Shown here one piece after another: positions 33,649-43,043 of a DNA stretch of 64,000 nt (within the stretch, counting starts at the first letter, position 1; every line of letters begins with the position of its first letter). Location: positions 558,001 through 622,000 of the forward strand of contig NZ_CP083373.1 in the NCBI RefSeq assembly GCF_017488845.2, written 5' to 3'. A program made the translations under genes and the position numbers. The notes under the pieces are model-generated. The model was not told the DNA's origin and did no database searches. It saw nothing but the letters and a program-made list of their open reading frames with translations. The stretch comes from Ensifer canadensis. GTDB taxonomy: Bacteria; Pseudomonadota; Alphaproteobacteria; Rhizobiales; Rhizobiaceae.

Positions 33649-34905
33649 TCATCGCGCACTGGACGACAGGCGCGCACCCATGGCCCCGTACTGCATGCCG
33701 GCCAAATTCAATTCCATCAGTTCGATGCGGTTGCCTTCAGGGTCCTTGATCCACGACTGTCGATTACCGTCCCGTCCCGTCGTGATGGCGGTTCCTTCCA
33801 CTTCGCAGATACCGGACAGGTCGTCGCGCCACAAGCACATCCGCGCTCCGCGAGCGCGGAGCGCCTCCACCGTGGCGTCGACATCGGCTACCTCGAGGCA
33901 CATGTGCTGATAACCACGCTCTTCAGGGGTCGGAGCGTGCTCCCCGATCGCGCCAGGAAACAATTCCAGATATTGGCGATCGTTGATGCGGAGATAGACC
34001 AGGAACACCGAGCCATCGTCATTCGGCAACCGGAACATCTCGCGGAAACCCATCACGCGCTCGTAGAACGAGAGTTGAGCATCGAGATCGTGAACCTTTA
34101 GCGCCACATGGGTGAAACCTTCGAAGGATCGGCCGGGCCGAAGCGCGGACAAGCGATCGTGGGCGATCTTCCAACGGGATACGAAGCGGGAAAAATCGAG
34201 GGGTGCGTCGTGCTCGGCGACATGTGCCGCCAGACGCGGCAGGGCGCGGAGCGTTCGAAAAACATCGGACCAATTGCTCTCACCGAAACCCAGGTCGGCC
34301 CATCCCTCCTCGAGGATGTCGGGCTGAATGTCCTTGAGGTGAACGGCAACGATCCGGCCCGCGTAGGACGTCAACCACAAAACGGGGTCCTGGCCGGCAC
34401 GCAGAATCCAACCCACATCCACTTCCCAATCCATACCCGGCGCGCCTTCCAAAAGGATATCGATCGGCGTTCGCCCGTCTGGCAGGGAGATGAGTTCGAA
34501 ATCGTGATTGTGCCAAGCGAACCGGAGGCCCAAGGCGCGCAGCTTGCCTTCGACAATATCGAGGCGCTCTCCGAGGTTTCGCCAGCCGTCCGTACTCGAT
34601 GGCCGCCCATCCTCGGGCAGCCCTGGCACGATCACAGTATAGATGTCGAGATGCCTGGTCAGATCGACCACCCGATCGAACGCATTCTCCAGCATTTCCA
34701 AAGGAACGTGAGCCTGCGGCATCGCCAGGCTGCGCAGGTCGAGTTCTTTCCGGAAAGCGGCTGGATCCTCGAAGTTCAGCCAGCAGCCCTCTACGCCGTC
34801 GTATCCGACCGCGGCTATCCGGTCGAGCGCCTCGGTTTGGGATTGGACGTTGCGGGCCGAATAGAGCTGCACCAATGTGGGCACGCTAGACCCTCCGATT
34901 ATCAA
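33649..34905 (-). CDS. TIM-barrel sugar isomerase fused to a VOC domain
   Basis: 418 residues in two parts. Residues 1-265 form a xylose-isomerase-like TIM barrel with metal-type residues in FAWHNHDFELI, DWEVDVGWIL and VAVHLKDIQ. Residues 275-405 form a single VOC module (HVALKVHDLDAQLSFYERVM, then QHMCLEVADVD, then NRIELMELN). Fused isomerase/4-hydroxyphenylpyruvate-dioxygenase-like proteins (QuiC, 3-dehydroshikimate dehydratase) are about 630 residues with two VOC modules; this one is shorter, with one. It may be a dehydratase or isomerase acting on a cyclic polyol or ring-derived keto acid. It lies 33 bases upstream of aspA. Confidence 0.72.
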   Translation of the reverse strand: MIIGGSSVPTLVQLYSARNVQSQTEALDRIAAVGYDGVEGCWLNFEDPAAFRKELDLRSLAMPQAHVPLEMLENAFDRVVDLTRHLDIYTVIVPGLPEDGRPSSTDGWRNLGERLDIVEGKLRALGLRFAWHNHDFELISLPDGRTPIDILLEGAPGMDWEVDVGWILRAGQDPVLWLTSYAGRIVAVHLKDIQPDILEEGWADLGFGESNWSDVFRTLRALPRLAAHVAEHDAPLDFSRFVSRWKIAHDRLSALRPGRSFEGFTHVALKVHDLDAQLSFYERVMGFREMFRLPNDDGSVFLVYLRINDRQYLELFPGAIGEHAPTPEERGYQHMCLEVADVDATVEALRARGARMCLWRDDLSGICEVEGTAITTGRDGNRQSWIKDPEGNRIELMELNLAGMQYGAMGARLSSSAR

Positions 34906-34954
34906 AAGTGTCCGTCATAATGATCTGGACCAGGAATTTGGAATTGGGCCCCGA

Positions 34955-35653
34955 TCAGACCGTCGGGTGGAACTCAATCGCCATCCAGATGCAGTCGGTA
35001 TCTGTCCAGCCTCGGTGCCACGGATAGAAGAAGGTGCGTTTGTCGACCACCCAGACAATGGGATCGTGGGTATCGCCTGGAGAAGCGCTGATTTCGCGAT
35101 ACATCTCCTTGCCTGCTGCATCCTTGAACAACTGGATGCGTCCGTGGCCGAAAATCTGCGTGTGCAGTTCGATAAAGGAATGTGTGTTGTGGATCACCGC
35201 GTCCGTGCGTGCAGGCGCCCACCAAAGGTTCAGCTGGATATCGAACTGCTGGAGTTCGTCCCTGGGTTCGGGACTGTTGGAAAGGTTCCAAGGGTTCAGT
35301 TCGACGCGTGCGACTATGTCCTTGGGCGAGATGTAGAGGGGTGTGCGTTTCGGAAACTCCGGCACGGTCTCGCCAAGCCATTTCCAACCGTCCAGAACGA
35401 CGCCGCCAAGGTTGACATCCTCTGGGACATGGACAACGGAGGCACATTTGCCTTTGGTAATAACCCCGTCCTTGAGGATCGCAGAGCGCCAAGGCGGAAT
35501 GACCCCGATCGGTTCGCCGGCGATATACATGGGCTCGTCCGACAGGTTCGTGACGACGCCACTGGTTGTGTAGTTGCGCGCGTCATACACCATCTGGGCC
35601 TTTACGAACGTACCATCAAAAGCCAAAGGCCGGGTGCGGTTTTCTTGCATCAT
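34955..35653 (-). CDS. Cupin-like protein of unknown function
   Basis: A 232-residue soluble protein from the ATG at 35653 (GGGAGGG upstream). It appears to be built of beta-strands with a His-rich region VIHNTHSFIELHTQIFGHGR near residue 165 and FYPWHRGWTD near the end, which could hold a metal as in cupins. No close family was recognised with confidence. Its position between the ThDP enzyme and the isomerase-VOC fusion suggests a role in the same pathway, perhaps as an isomerase or hydrolase. The N-terminal half (MYIAGEPIGVIPPWRSAIL) may be a second, metal-less barrel. Confidence 0.6.
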   Translation of the reverse strand: MMQENRTRPLAFDGTFVKAQMVYDARNYTTSGVVTNLSDEPMYIAGEPIGVIPPWRSAILKDGVITKGKCASVVHVPEDVNLGGVVLDGWKWLGETVPEFPKRTPLYISPKDIVARVELNPWNLSNSPEPRDELQQFDIQLNLWWAPARTDAVIHNTHSFIELHTQIFGHGRIQLFKDAAGKEMYREISASPGDTHDPIVWVVDKRTFFYPWHRGWTDTDCIWMAIEFHPTV

Positions 35654-35671
35654 TTTCCCTCCCCAAGGTAT

Positions 35672-35696
35672 CGGGCCAGCCACGTGGGCTGGCCCG
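35672..35696. promoter_or_regulatory. Strong intercistronic hairpin
   Basis: CGGGCCAGCC and GGCTGGCCCG form a ten-base perfect inverted repeat around a five-base loop, between the ThDP enzyme gene (ends 35703) and the cupin-like gene (starts 35653). No T-run follows on the minus strand. It is likely to stabilise the upstream message or attenuate read-through rather than fully terminate it. Confidence 0.5.
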
Positions 35697-35702
35697 CTTT
35701 CA

Positions 35703-37535
35703 TCAAAAGCCGCGTCCCTTGACGTACTGGGCGCGCAAATCGCCGAGATACGCAGGGACGGTGATGTCCCACCAACCGGTCACGTGCATGTTGGAGTATG
35801 GGCGCTCGATCGCGCAGATCGCATCAATGAGATAGGGCTTGCCGGAGGCAAGAGCGCGCTGAATGGCCGGCCCGATTTCGGCCGGATCGGTTACCCGCTC
35901 GGCTTGGCAGCCCAAGGACTTCGCCACCCCTGCCGCGTCCGCCATCCAAGGTTCACCATCCGGCGTCTTGAATTGCGTGATGATCTCGCGGTCTTCGCCG
36001 AACATGTTGAGCTGAAGGTTGCGTATTGCGCCCCAACCACCGTTGTTGATCACCAGGAAGATCACCGCGGTGCCAAGCATTGCGGCGGTGGCCAGTTCGG
36101 TACCTGTTTGCAGGAACGCGCCGTCACCGAAGACGGCGCATACGGGTGCCTCGGGTTTACCGAGTTTCGCGCCGATAGCCGCCGGCAGAGCGAAGCCAAT
36201 GCCTGACATGCCACCGGGCGTGATGTGCTGGCGCGGGCCATATACCGGGAACTCGTTGAAGACCTGGTTCTGCGGGTTGGAGCTGTCGGTTACGACGATC
36301 GCATCGCGCGGCAGGACCTTGCGCGCTTCGACGAGCACTTGGGAGGCGGTCATGGGCTGCACATTGGCGGTGCGGAGGGGTCGGAGGAATTCTTCCCACT
36401 CCACCTTGCGCGCCAGCAATTCCTTGAACTGCGCGCTGTTCTTGTAGTCACGCGGCTTGGCTATCGTTTTGAGTGCGTCAAGGATTGCGGACAGGACGGC
36501 CTTGGCGTCGCCGACGATACCGACTTCGACAGGATAGTTCTTGCCGATCTCGAAGCCGTCCAGATCGACCTGGATGAGCTTTGTCTTCGGGATATCGAAC
36601 GTGATACCCGGCTGGTAGGACGACGTGATGCGGTCGGAGAAGCGGCAGCCGATCGCCAGGAGCACATCCGCCGTGCGCGTCATCGCGTTGCCCGGGATCG
36701 ATCCCAGATCCCCGCATGCACAGGCGAACAGCTCGTGATCTTCTGGGAAAGAACCCTTACCCATGAACGACGTCGTCACAGGAGCTCCCAGAAACTCGGC
36801 GATTTCGCGGAGGATTTCCGTCGCCTCGGCAGTAATGACGCCGCCACCCGCCAGAATAACCGGACGGTCTGCCGCGATAAGCAATTGGACCGCTTCGGCG
36901 ATGTAGGTGGGATCGCCATAAGTGCGCGCTGCGGTGCGGCGCTTCTTGCCGTCATTAATGACCACGTTGCCGGTCTCGGCCTGAATGTCCTGCGGGACAT
37001 TGAGAAGCACGGGACCCATGCGCCCTTCGAGCATGGCGTTGAAAGCCTGCTCCATCATGTTCGGGATTTGCTCGACGTGGCTCGGGTTGAACCAGCGCTT
37101 CACTACCGGCTCGGCCATCCGCGGAAAATTGTCCGAATGCGGTCGATCGAGTTCCTGAAGAACTCCGCGACCCATCATGTAGGTGTGGACACCACCGGTA
37201 ATGACGAGCTGCGGGAGGGAATCGGCGAAGGCCGTAGCTATACCCGTCAGCGTGTTCGTCGCACCCGGGCCGATGGATGTTACGACGGCCGCAACCTTGC
37301 CAGATGAACGGTAGAAACCGTCTGCCATGTGCGAGGCGTTCTGTTCATGCATGGCTGGGAGCAGATTGATCTCTTCCTTGCGGTCGACAAAAGCATCCAT
37401 CAATGCCGTGTCGCCATGTCCAGGAATACCGAAGACATGCGTGACGCCTTCTCGTATGAGATGGTCCACAATGATCTGGCCGCCGGTCATTTCGCGCGAA
37501 ACTTCGATCCCTTCGACTTTTTTGTCCATTTTCAT
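35703..37535 (-). CDS. Thiamine-diphosphate-dependent enzyme, acetolactate-synthase-like
   Basis: 610 residues with the three-domain ThDP layout. The catalytic Glu region is [15 protein letters not shown] (Glu near residue 64). The middle domain has [13 protein letters not shown], and the ThDP-binding [15 protein letters not shown] ends in [12 protein letters not shown]. It is like acetolactate synthase, IolD and related C-C bond-forming or cleaving enzymes, but no regulatory-subunit gene is nearby, so biosynthetic acetolactate synthase is unlikely. The start at 37535 has a GGAGGT site and overlaps the upstream gene (ATGA). A role in splitting a 2-keto or diketo intermediate is inferred. Confidence 0.82.
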   Translation of the reverse strand: MKMDKKVEGIEVSREMTGGQIIVDHLIREGVTHVFGIPGHGDTALMDAFVDRKEEINLLPAMHEQNASHMADGFYRSSGKVAAVVTSIGPGATNTLTGIATAFADSLPQLVITGGVHTYMMGRGVLQELDRPHSDNFPRMAEPVVKRWFNPSHVEQIPNMMEQAFNAMLEGRMGPVLLNVPQDIQAETGNVVINDGKKRRTAARTYGDPTYIAEAVQLLIAADRPVILAGGGVITAEATEILREIAEFLGAPVTTSFMGKGSFPEDHELFACACGDLGSIPGNAMTRTADVLLAIGCRFSDRITSSYQPGITFDIPKTKLIQVDLDGFEIGKNYPVEVGIVGDAKAVLSAILDALKTIAKPRDYKNSAQFKELLARKVEWEEFLRPLRTANVQPMTASQVLVEARKVLPRDAIVVTDSSNPQNQVFNEFPVYGPRQHITPGGMSGIGFALPAAIGAKLGKPEAPVCAVFGDGAFLQTGTELATAAMLGTAVIFLVINNGGWGAIRNLQLNMFGEDREIITQFKTPDGEPWMADAAGVAKSLGCQAERVTDPAEIGPAIQRALASGKPYLIDAICAIERPYSNMHVTGWWDITVPAYLGDLRAQYVKGRGF

Positions 37536-38872
37536 TTCGTTACCTCCAGTTTCTTCTCCGGTGCGATCGGCTCAACGGCGGTCGCATAGTCTACATTCCG
37601 ATGTCCGTAACGACGAACCCGGACGTTGGCCTGTTCTGCATGTCCGGCAAAACCCTCCATCATACACAGGCGTGAAGTGTACTCTCCGACGAGTGCAGAA
37701 GCTTGGTCCGTTAGGATTTTCTGATATGTGCAGGTCTTGAGAAATTTCCCCACCCATAGGCCGCCGGTGTAGCGCGCGGCTCGCATCGTAGGCAGGGTGT
37801 GATTGGTTCCAATGACCTTGTCGCCATATGCAACCGTCGTCCTCGCCCCGAGGAAAAGTGCACCGTAGTTCTTAAGGTTGTCCAAGAACCACTGGTCGTC
37901 GCGGGTCATGATCTGGACGTGCTCGGAAGCGACGCGATCGGCTTCCGACAGCATTTCCTCCCGGGTGTCGCAGATTATGATCTCACCGTGGTTCCGCCAT
38001 GCCTCGCCAGCGATTGCCGCCGTCGGTAGGATGCGTAGGAGGCGATCGATCTGCTCCAAGGTGTCGTTTGCGAGCTTTTCAGAATTGGTAATCAGGACTG
38101 CAGGGGAGTTGGCTCCATGCTCGGCCTGTCCAAGCAGGTCGGTTGCAACAAGCTCGCCATCAACCGTTTCGTCGGCGACAATAAGCACCTCGGTCGGACC
38201 TGCGAAAAGGTCGATACCCACGCGCCCGAACAAAAGACGCTTTGCTTCGGCCACATAGGCATTACCCGGGCCGGCAAGGACACTAACAGGCTTGATCGTC
38301 TCGGTGCCGACCGCCATCGCGGCTATGGCTTGGACGCCGCCTAGAGCATATATCTCGTCAGCACCGGCAAGATGCTGAGCCGCGACGATCAGGGGTGCCG
38401 GAGCGCCCTTGAATGGAGGTGCGCAAGTGATCACGCGGTCGCAGCCGGCAACTTTCGCGGTCAATACGGTCATGTGAGCGGAGGCAAGCAACGGGTACTT
38501 GCCACCGGGTACGTAGCAGCCGACGCTGTCCACGGGCACATGCTTATGCCCGAGCACCACACCGGGAATGGTCTCAACCTCAAGTTCCGACATCGTATCG
38601 AGCTGGGCCTGGGCAAAATTCCTGACCTGGTCCTGCGCGAACTCGATGTCTTCGCGCTCCTGCTTCGTGATGCCGTTCACGCAGGCGTCGATCTCCGCTT
38701 TCGTGAGTCGATAGTCCGCCCGGTCGAGGCCGTCGAAGCGGATGGCCATTTGCCGGACGGCTTCGTTGCCGCCCGTTTCGACTTCAGCGATCAGGTTCTG
38801 CACGGTCGTCGTTACGGCCTCATCGTGGAAATTCGACGCCTCGGCGAGAGGACGTTTCAAATGTCTTATCAT
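37532..38872 (-). CDS. Histidinol dehydrogenase-like NAD-dependent dehydrogenase (HpsN-type)
   Basis: 446 residues of the HisD fold. It has [47 protein letters not shown], the metal/base segment [12 protein letters not shown], and HVQIMTRDD followed by GTNHTLPT. The [19 protein letters not shown] variant is that of HisD homologues outside histidine operons, such as the sulfopropanediol dehydrogenase HpsN, which oxidises a primary alcohol to a carboxylate in two NAD-dependent steps. No histidine genes are near, so a catabolic role is preferred. First gene of the operon and divergent from the XRE regulator; the promoter should lie in 38873-39026. Confidence 0.8.
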   Translation of the reverse strand: MIRHLKRPLAEASNFHDEAVTTTVQNLIAEVETGGNEAVRQMAIRFDGLDRADYRLTKAEIDACVNGITKQEREDIEFAQDQVRNFAQAQLDTMSELEVETIPGVVLGHKHVPVDSVGCYVPGGKYPLLASAHMTVLTAKVAGCDRVITCAPPFKGAPAPLIVAAQHLAGADEIYALGGVQAIAAMAVGTETIKPVSVLAGPGNAYVAEAKRLLFGRVGIDLFAGPTEVLIVADETVDGELVATDLLGQAEHGANSPAVLITNSEKLANDTLEQIDRLLRILPTAAIAGEAWRNHGEIIICDTREEMLSEADRVASEHVQIMTRDDQWFLDNLKNYGALFLGARTTVAYGDKVIGTNHTLPTMRAARYTGGLWVGKFLKTCTYQKILTDQASALVGEYTSRLCMMEGFAGHAEQANVRVRRYGHRNVDYATAVEPIAPEKKLEVTK

Positions 38873-39026
38873 GGCATTATCCCGCTTTTGATCCGCGACT
38901 TCCGCCGCCGTCGGCAGAGTGGCACTTGCTCATTTCGATCGCGGCAGAGTGTTCCAACGAACTGCCGCGGACAATTTCGCAGGGCCTTGAAACTTGGCGC
39001 AAACTGACGCATTTTCAGCAGGAGAA

Positions 39027-39866
39027 ATGAAGCACAACGAGCGCGCCAAAGTGACCACCGAAATCATCGATCCCTTACAGAGCCAGAATTTTGGTGAGAA
39101 CCTGCGCTTTCTGTGTGAGCGTCAGGGAACGGTCTCGAACATCTGCCGGAAAATCAAAATAAACAGACAGCAGTTCAACAAGTACTTGTCGGGCCTCCAC
39201 CTGCCGTCGATGCAGAACCAGCGCCTGATCGCGAATTTCTTTGGCCTCAGCAGGTCCGTCCTGTTCGCCGAGCCCGAAGAGTTCCGCACTCTCATGGAGG
39301 GCAACTACTTCTACGCCATCGACACGCTGCGCAGTTCCAAGAGGATGGCGGCATTCCTCGACACGCTGCTGGTCGCGGAGGATACAGCAGGGGACGAATA
39401 CGCAGGCGTGTACGACCGATATCAGTATTCGACGATCTACAAGGGGAAGGTGCTAAGGTCGGCCTATTGCATCTACCGCAACCGGGACTTGCTGCAGCAC
39501 TATTACATCGAGCGCTTCCCCAATCTTGAGGACCAGGACAAGATCGACTTCGTCTTCAAATATCACGGTTTTACAATCCCGCTGGGCGGCCGGTTGTTTT
39601 CGCTGGATTTCGAGGCCGTCCAGAAAAACGAAATGACGTTTGGAATCTACGCCCCAGTCCAGCGGAGTTCAAAGAGCTTCCTAATGGGGATTACGAGTGG
39701 GATCGCGGAGACCATGCTTCGTCCGCCTTACTCGACGAAAGTCGCGATGCATTTCCGCGGACCTGGTCTGCTGAAGCGAGAACACCTGGACCGGGTTACC
39801 ACGCTGGAAAAAGGGGACCGATCGATCCCCACCGAGGTCCAGCAGTATCTCAGCAGCGTCGATTAG
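39027..39866 (+). CDS. XRE-type transcriptional regulator
   Basis: A 279-residue protein starting at an ATG preceded by AGGAGAA. The HTH lies at residues 20-70 (FGENLRFLCERQGTVSNICR, then NRQQFNKYLSGLHLPS). The C-terminal two-thirds (YAIDTLRSSKRMAAFLDTLL and onward) is a ligand-sensing domain of unassigned type that recurs in rhizobial XRE regulators next to catabolic operons. It is divergent from the HisD-like operon and convergent with the GMC oxidoreductase gene, overlapping its end by four bases. Probably controls one or both in response to the pathway substrate. Confidence 0.78.
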   Translation: MKHNERAKVTTEIIDPLQSQNFGENLRFLCERQGTVSNICRKIKINRQQFNKYLSGLHLPSMQNQRLIANFFGLSRSVLFAEPEEFRTLMEGNYFYAIDTLRSSKRMAAFLDTLLVAEDTAGDEYAGVYDRYQYSTIYKGKVLRSAYCIYRNRDLLQHYYIERFPNLEDQDKIDFVFKYHGFTIPLGGRLFSLDFEAVQKNEMTFGIYAPVQRSSKSFLMGITSGIAETMLRPPYSTKVAMHFRGPGLLKREHLDRVTTLEKGDRSIPTEVQQYLSSVD

Positions 39867-41374
39867 GCCGACTTCTTGAATTCCGTCGCGAGGATATGGT
39901 CAGACGCGCGTAGCGCCTGCGCAGCGATCGTGAGCGCGGGGTTCACTGCCGCCGACGATGGGAAGAAGGACGCGTCGATCACGAACAGGTTGGAGTGATC
40001 CCAAGTGCGACAATACTGGTCCAGCGCTGAAGTCGCCGGATCGCTGCCCATTTTCACGGTGCCGGATTGATGGGCAGTCGCATGCGCAACAAGCGACTTC
40101 GTAACGACAACGGGATAGCCCGCGCGTTGCAAAGCGCGCTTCATGCGTTTCACCAGTTCGAGATGCCCTTCCATGTTGTTGAGAGTTACCGCCAGCTTGA
40201 TCTGGCTGCCCTCAAGGGTGACGCGGTTGTTGGGGTCAGGTAAATCCTCCGACAAAGCGATCCAGTCCATTCCATGCCTGGCCATCTCGTTGCCCAAGAA
40301 CCTCGGGAGGTACGGCACGTTGGCGGTCAACATGCCGCCCTGGAGCTTGCCGAGCATCTGCATATGTCCCATCGGCCACGGAAAATTCTTATCGCCGAAA
40401 TACCAGTCGTTGATCGCCAAAGTCTTTTGGAACGTTGTCGAGTTGATCCGATGCGATAGCCCCATGAGAGCCGTCTGGTTATGGACCATGTAGTGGCGGC
40501 CGACGACATCCGAGCTGTTTGCAACGCCTTTCGCCGCGGAGCTGCTCGCGGAGCGCAGGAGCAGGGCAGCGGTATTGACCGCGTTACAGGACACGACGAA
40601 CAGTGGTGCCGAGTAGCGTTTTGTCTCGCCCTTTTCTTCCACCTCGACTGCCTCTACCTTCCTGCCGTCCCCCGACAGGATGATGCGCCGAGCGAAGGTC
40701 CTGGTCTTGAGATCGACCCTCCCCGTCGCTAGAGCGGGCTCGAGCGCGCACGTCTCGGCGTCGTTCTTCTGTCCGATCTTGCAAGGGAAGCCGTCGCAGG
40801 TCCTACAGAGAATGCAGGTTCCCGCGGCTCCGGAGTTCACGCCATTCGGCATAGCCGACGGGGAGATGCCCTGGCTGCGAAGCCGATCCGCCAGGTGTGC
40901 GACGGCCGGCTCCGATGGCACCGGCCCGAAAGGGTAAGGCCCGTTCCTGTGCGGTGCGGTCTTGTCTCCCGTGTCGTCACCGTGAACGCGGAACATTCTT
41001 TCCGCCTGATCGTAGTACGGCTCCATATCGCAGTAGCGCATCGGCCAGGCAGGCGAGATGCCACCCTTATGTTCGAGTGTCTCGAAGTCTTGCTCGCGCA
41101 GCCTGAACAAGGCCGCGCCGTAGAATTTGGTCGATCCGCCGACGTTGTAGCAAGCGCCGGGATCGAAGGGGTTGCCGTTTCGATCGAGCCAAGTGTCCAT
41201 GGCTTTGTACTTCTTCTGAAAGAAGACGGTATCGACGCTCCAGTTCTCCGGCTCCCGTGGCACGAAATCGCCGCGCTCCAGTATGAGGACGCGTGCCCCG
41301 TTTTCGGCAAGTCTGCGGGCCGTTACGCTTCCGCCTACACCACTTCCGATAATGATGACGTCGTAATCTTCCAT
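39863..41374 (-). CDS. GMC-family FAD-dependent oxidoreductase
   Basis: 503 residues. The FAD-binding GSGVGGSVTARRL is at residues 10-22, GGSTKFYGAAL contacts the flavin, and the C-terminal active-site region includes HATAHQSGTVKMGSDP and AVNPALTIAAQALR, with the conserved His/Asn of choline dehydrogenase/glucose oxidase relatives. A Cys-containing CILCRTCDGFPCKIG loop resembles that of other bacterial GMC sugar- and polyol-dehydrogenase-like proteins. No Tat signal, so it is probably cytoplasmic or peripheral. Likely oxidises a secondary alcohol of a polyol or ring compound to a ketone that feeds the HisD-like/ThDP operon. Confidence 0.85.
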   Translation of the reverse strand: MEDYDVIIIGSGVGGSVTARRLAENGARVLILERGDFVPREPENWSVDTVFFQKKYKAMDTWLDRNGNPFDPGACYNVGGSTKFYGAALFRLREQDFETLEHKGGISPAWPMRYCDMEPYYDQAERMFRVHGDDTGDKTAPHRNGPYPFGPVPSEPAVAHLADRLRSQGISPSAMPNGVNSGAAGTCILCRTCDGFPCKIGQKNDAETCALEPALATGRVDLKTRTFARRIILSGDGRKVEAVEVEEKGETKRYSAPLFVVSCNAVNTAALLLRSASSSAAKGVANSSDVVGRHYMVHNQTALMGLSHRINSTTFQKTLAINDWYFGDKNFPWPMGHMQMLGKLQGGMLTANVPYLPRFLGNEMARHGMDWIALSEDLPDPNNRVTLEGSQIKLAVTLNNMEGHLELVKRMKRALQRAGYPVVVTKSLVAHATAHQSGTVKMGSDPATSALDQYCRTWDHSNLFVIDASFFPSSAAVNPALTIAAQALRASDHILATEFKKSA

Positions 41375-41580
41375 GTCGTTCCCGGTTTTATCGTGATTGA
41401 TTATCGAGCGGCGCGACCCATCAGGCGCTTGCCGTCCCTTGTAAGGTATCTAACACCGGTGAAATGACCCGAGAAGCGGGATTCCGGGCTCTTGCGTCAC
41501 AGTGCGTCACATATCGGACAGGTGCGAACTTGCTGATCGAGCACTGGAAATGGCGAATAGCTAAATCTTGGCCGCGGGCG

Positions 41581-42768
41581 CTATGGGTCGCCCCACATCC
41601 TCGATTTTGGAAACGGTTGCCACATTTTTGTTTGTGACGAGCGGACGCAAATTTCGGAAAGAAGGACCCCGCGCAAGCCTTCGTTTAGGTCGGTGACTGG
41701 CGTCTTGCCGATAGTCCGCCAGTTCGGACCGGCTTCAAGCGCGCTGGCGTAGTCCATGTAGAGCACGGCAAGGGCTTCAAGATAGGCTTCGGGGTTTCCG
41801 GCAGGCAGGCTCACGCACGATGCTCCTTCCTCTGTCATGTCCGAGGCTCCCCTGCGGTAGATGAGATCGGCCTGTCCCATCCGAGAAAGATGCAGCGTCT
41901 CGGGCTGCTCCTGTCGCCACTCAAGCGTGCCCTTGCTTCCAACAATTTTGAAACGGAGACCGTTCCGGTGGCCGGGAGCTGCTAGACTGCACCACAGCAA
42001 TCCTTCTGCACCTCCTTCGAACTCCATCTGCACAACGCCGGTGTCGTCCAGCCCGAAACCGTCGACCGTGGTCGAGAGCTTGGCATTCAAGGCGACACAC
42101 CGCTTGCTAGAGACGAATTCGAGGATGTTGAATGCGTGGGTACCAACGTCGCCGAGGGCACCGGTCAATCCCGCTTTGCCTGGATCGCCCCGCCAGAGGC
42201 CGCCTTTGCCGAGCTTGGAGGGATCGTTTGCCAACCACTCGAGAAGGTATTCGACGTAGAGGAACTTTACTTCGCCTATCTCGCCACGTTGAACCCGCGC
42301 CCTTGCGTCCCTCACCATCGGATAACCTGTGTAGGTGTAGGTGACCGCCGCGAACAATTCAGTCTTTTCGGCCAGATCGATCAATGCCTCGGCTTCCCCG
42401 GAGGTATTCACCAGGGGCTTGTCGCAGATGACGGGAATTCCAGCCTCGAGGAACAGCCTGCAAGGCTCGTAGTGAAGGTGATTGGGTGTTACGACGACTG
42501 CTACATCGATCTTGTCTGAGCGGATGGATTCCGCCTCAGCCATGTCTCTGAAAGTGCGATAGGTCCTCTCCGGAATGACGCCCAACGCCTCTGCGGCCTC
42601 CCGGGATACGGCTTCGTTCGAGGAAAACACTCCAGCCTTCACATCGAAGCAACCGGTCAGGCGCATGGCGGCGCGGTGGATTCCCGCGAAAAACGATCCG
42701 TGACCTCCTCCGATCATGCCAACGGTGAAGCGTCGCTTCGCCGGAATGTCCGAGATCAAGTTTGGCAT
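41581..42768 (-). CDS. Gfo/Idh/MocA-family oxidoreductase
   Basis: 395 residues. The N-terminal Rossmann motif VGMIGGGHGSFFAG (about residues 15-28) and the family hallmark VICDKPLVNT, with its catalytic Lys, are present. The C-terminal domain has GALGDVGTHAFNI. The ATG at 42768 is used for its GGAG upstream; a start at 42783 is also possible. It is divergent from a sugar ABC importer and about 5.5 kb from the moc-like operon. The family includes inositol dehydrogenases and MocA, so it may oxidise the inositol-like compound imported next door. Substrate is inference. Confidence 0.85.
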   Translation of the reverse strand: MPNLISDIPAKRRFTVGMIGGGHGSFFAGIHRAAMRLTGCFDVKAGVFSSNEAVSREAAEALGVIPERTYRTFRDMAEAESIRSDKIDVAVVVTPNHLHYEPCRLFLEAGIPVICDKPLVNTSGEAEALIDLAEKTELFAAVTYTYTGYPMVRDARARVQRGEIGEVKFLYVEYLLEWLANDPSKLGKGGLWRGDPGKAGLTGALGDVGTHAFNILEFVSSKRCVALNAKLSTTVDGFGLDDTGVVQMEFEGGAEGLLWCSLAAPGHRNGLRFKIVGSKGTLEWRQEQPETLHLSRMGQADLIYRRGASDMTEEGASCVSLPAGNPEAYLEALAVLYMDYASALEAGPNWRTIGKTPVTDLNEGLRGVLLSEICVRSSQTKMWQPFPKSRMWGDP

Positions 42769-43043
42769 GTGACTGGTCTCCATTCTTATGGCTATTCCAG
42801 TCTCATCGGCGACGCATAACAGCAACTTCGCATCGCGCGAATATATGAAGCAGTGTGGCGCATATCTTCCACAATCACCCAATGCCTTCGGTGCGATCGA
42901 ATCGAAGCGCTGAGTGCTTCAAGCTGCGTCATGAGTCCGCTGCTTGCGAAATTGTCACATTGCCCCCCGCCGTTACTCTCAGAGGTCAAATACGAAAGGC
43001 GTTAGTCGGCGTCTTCGAGAAATCGTTAAAAAGGGGAAGTGGA

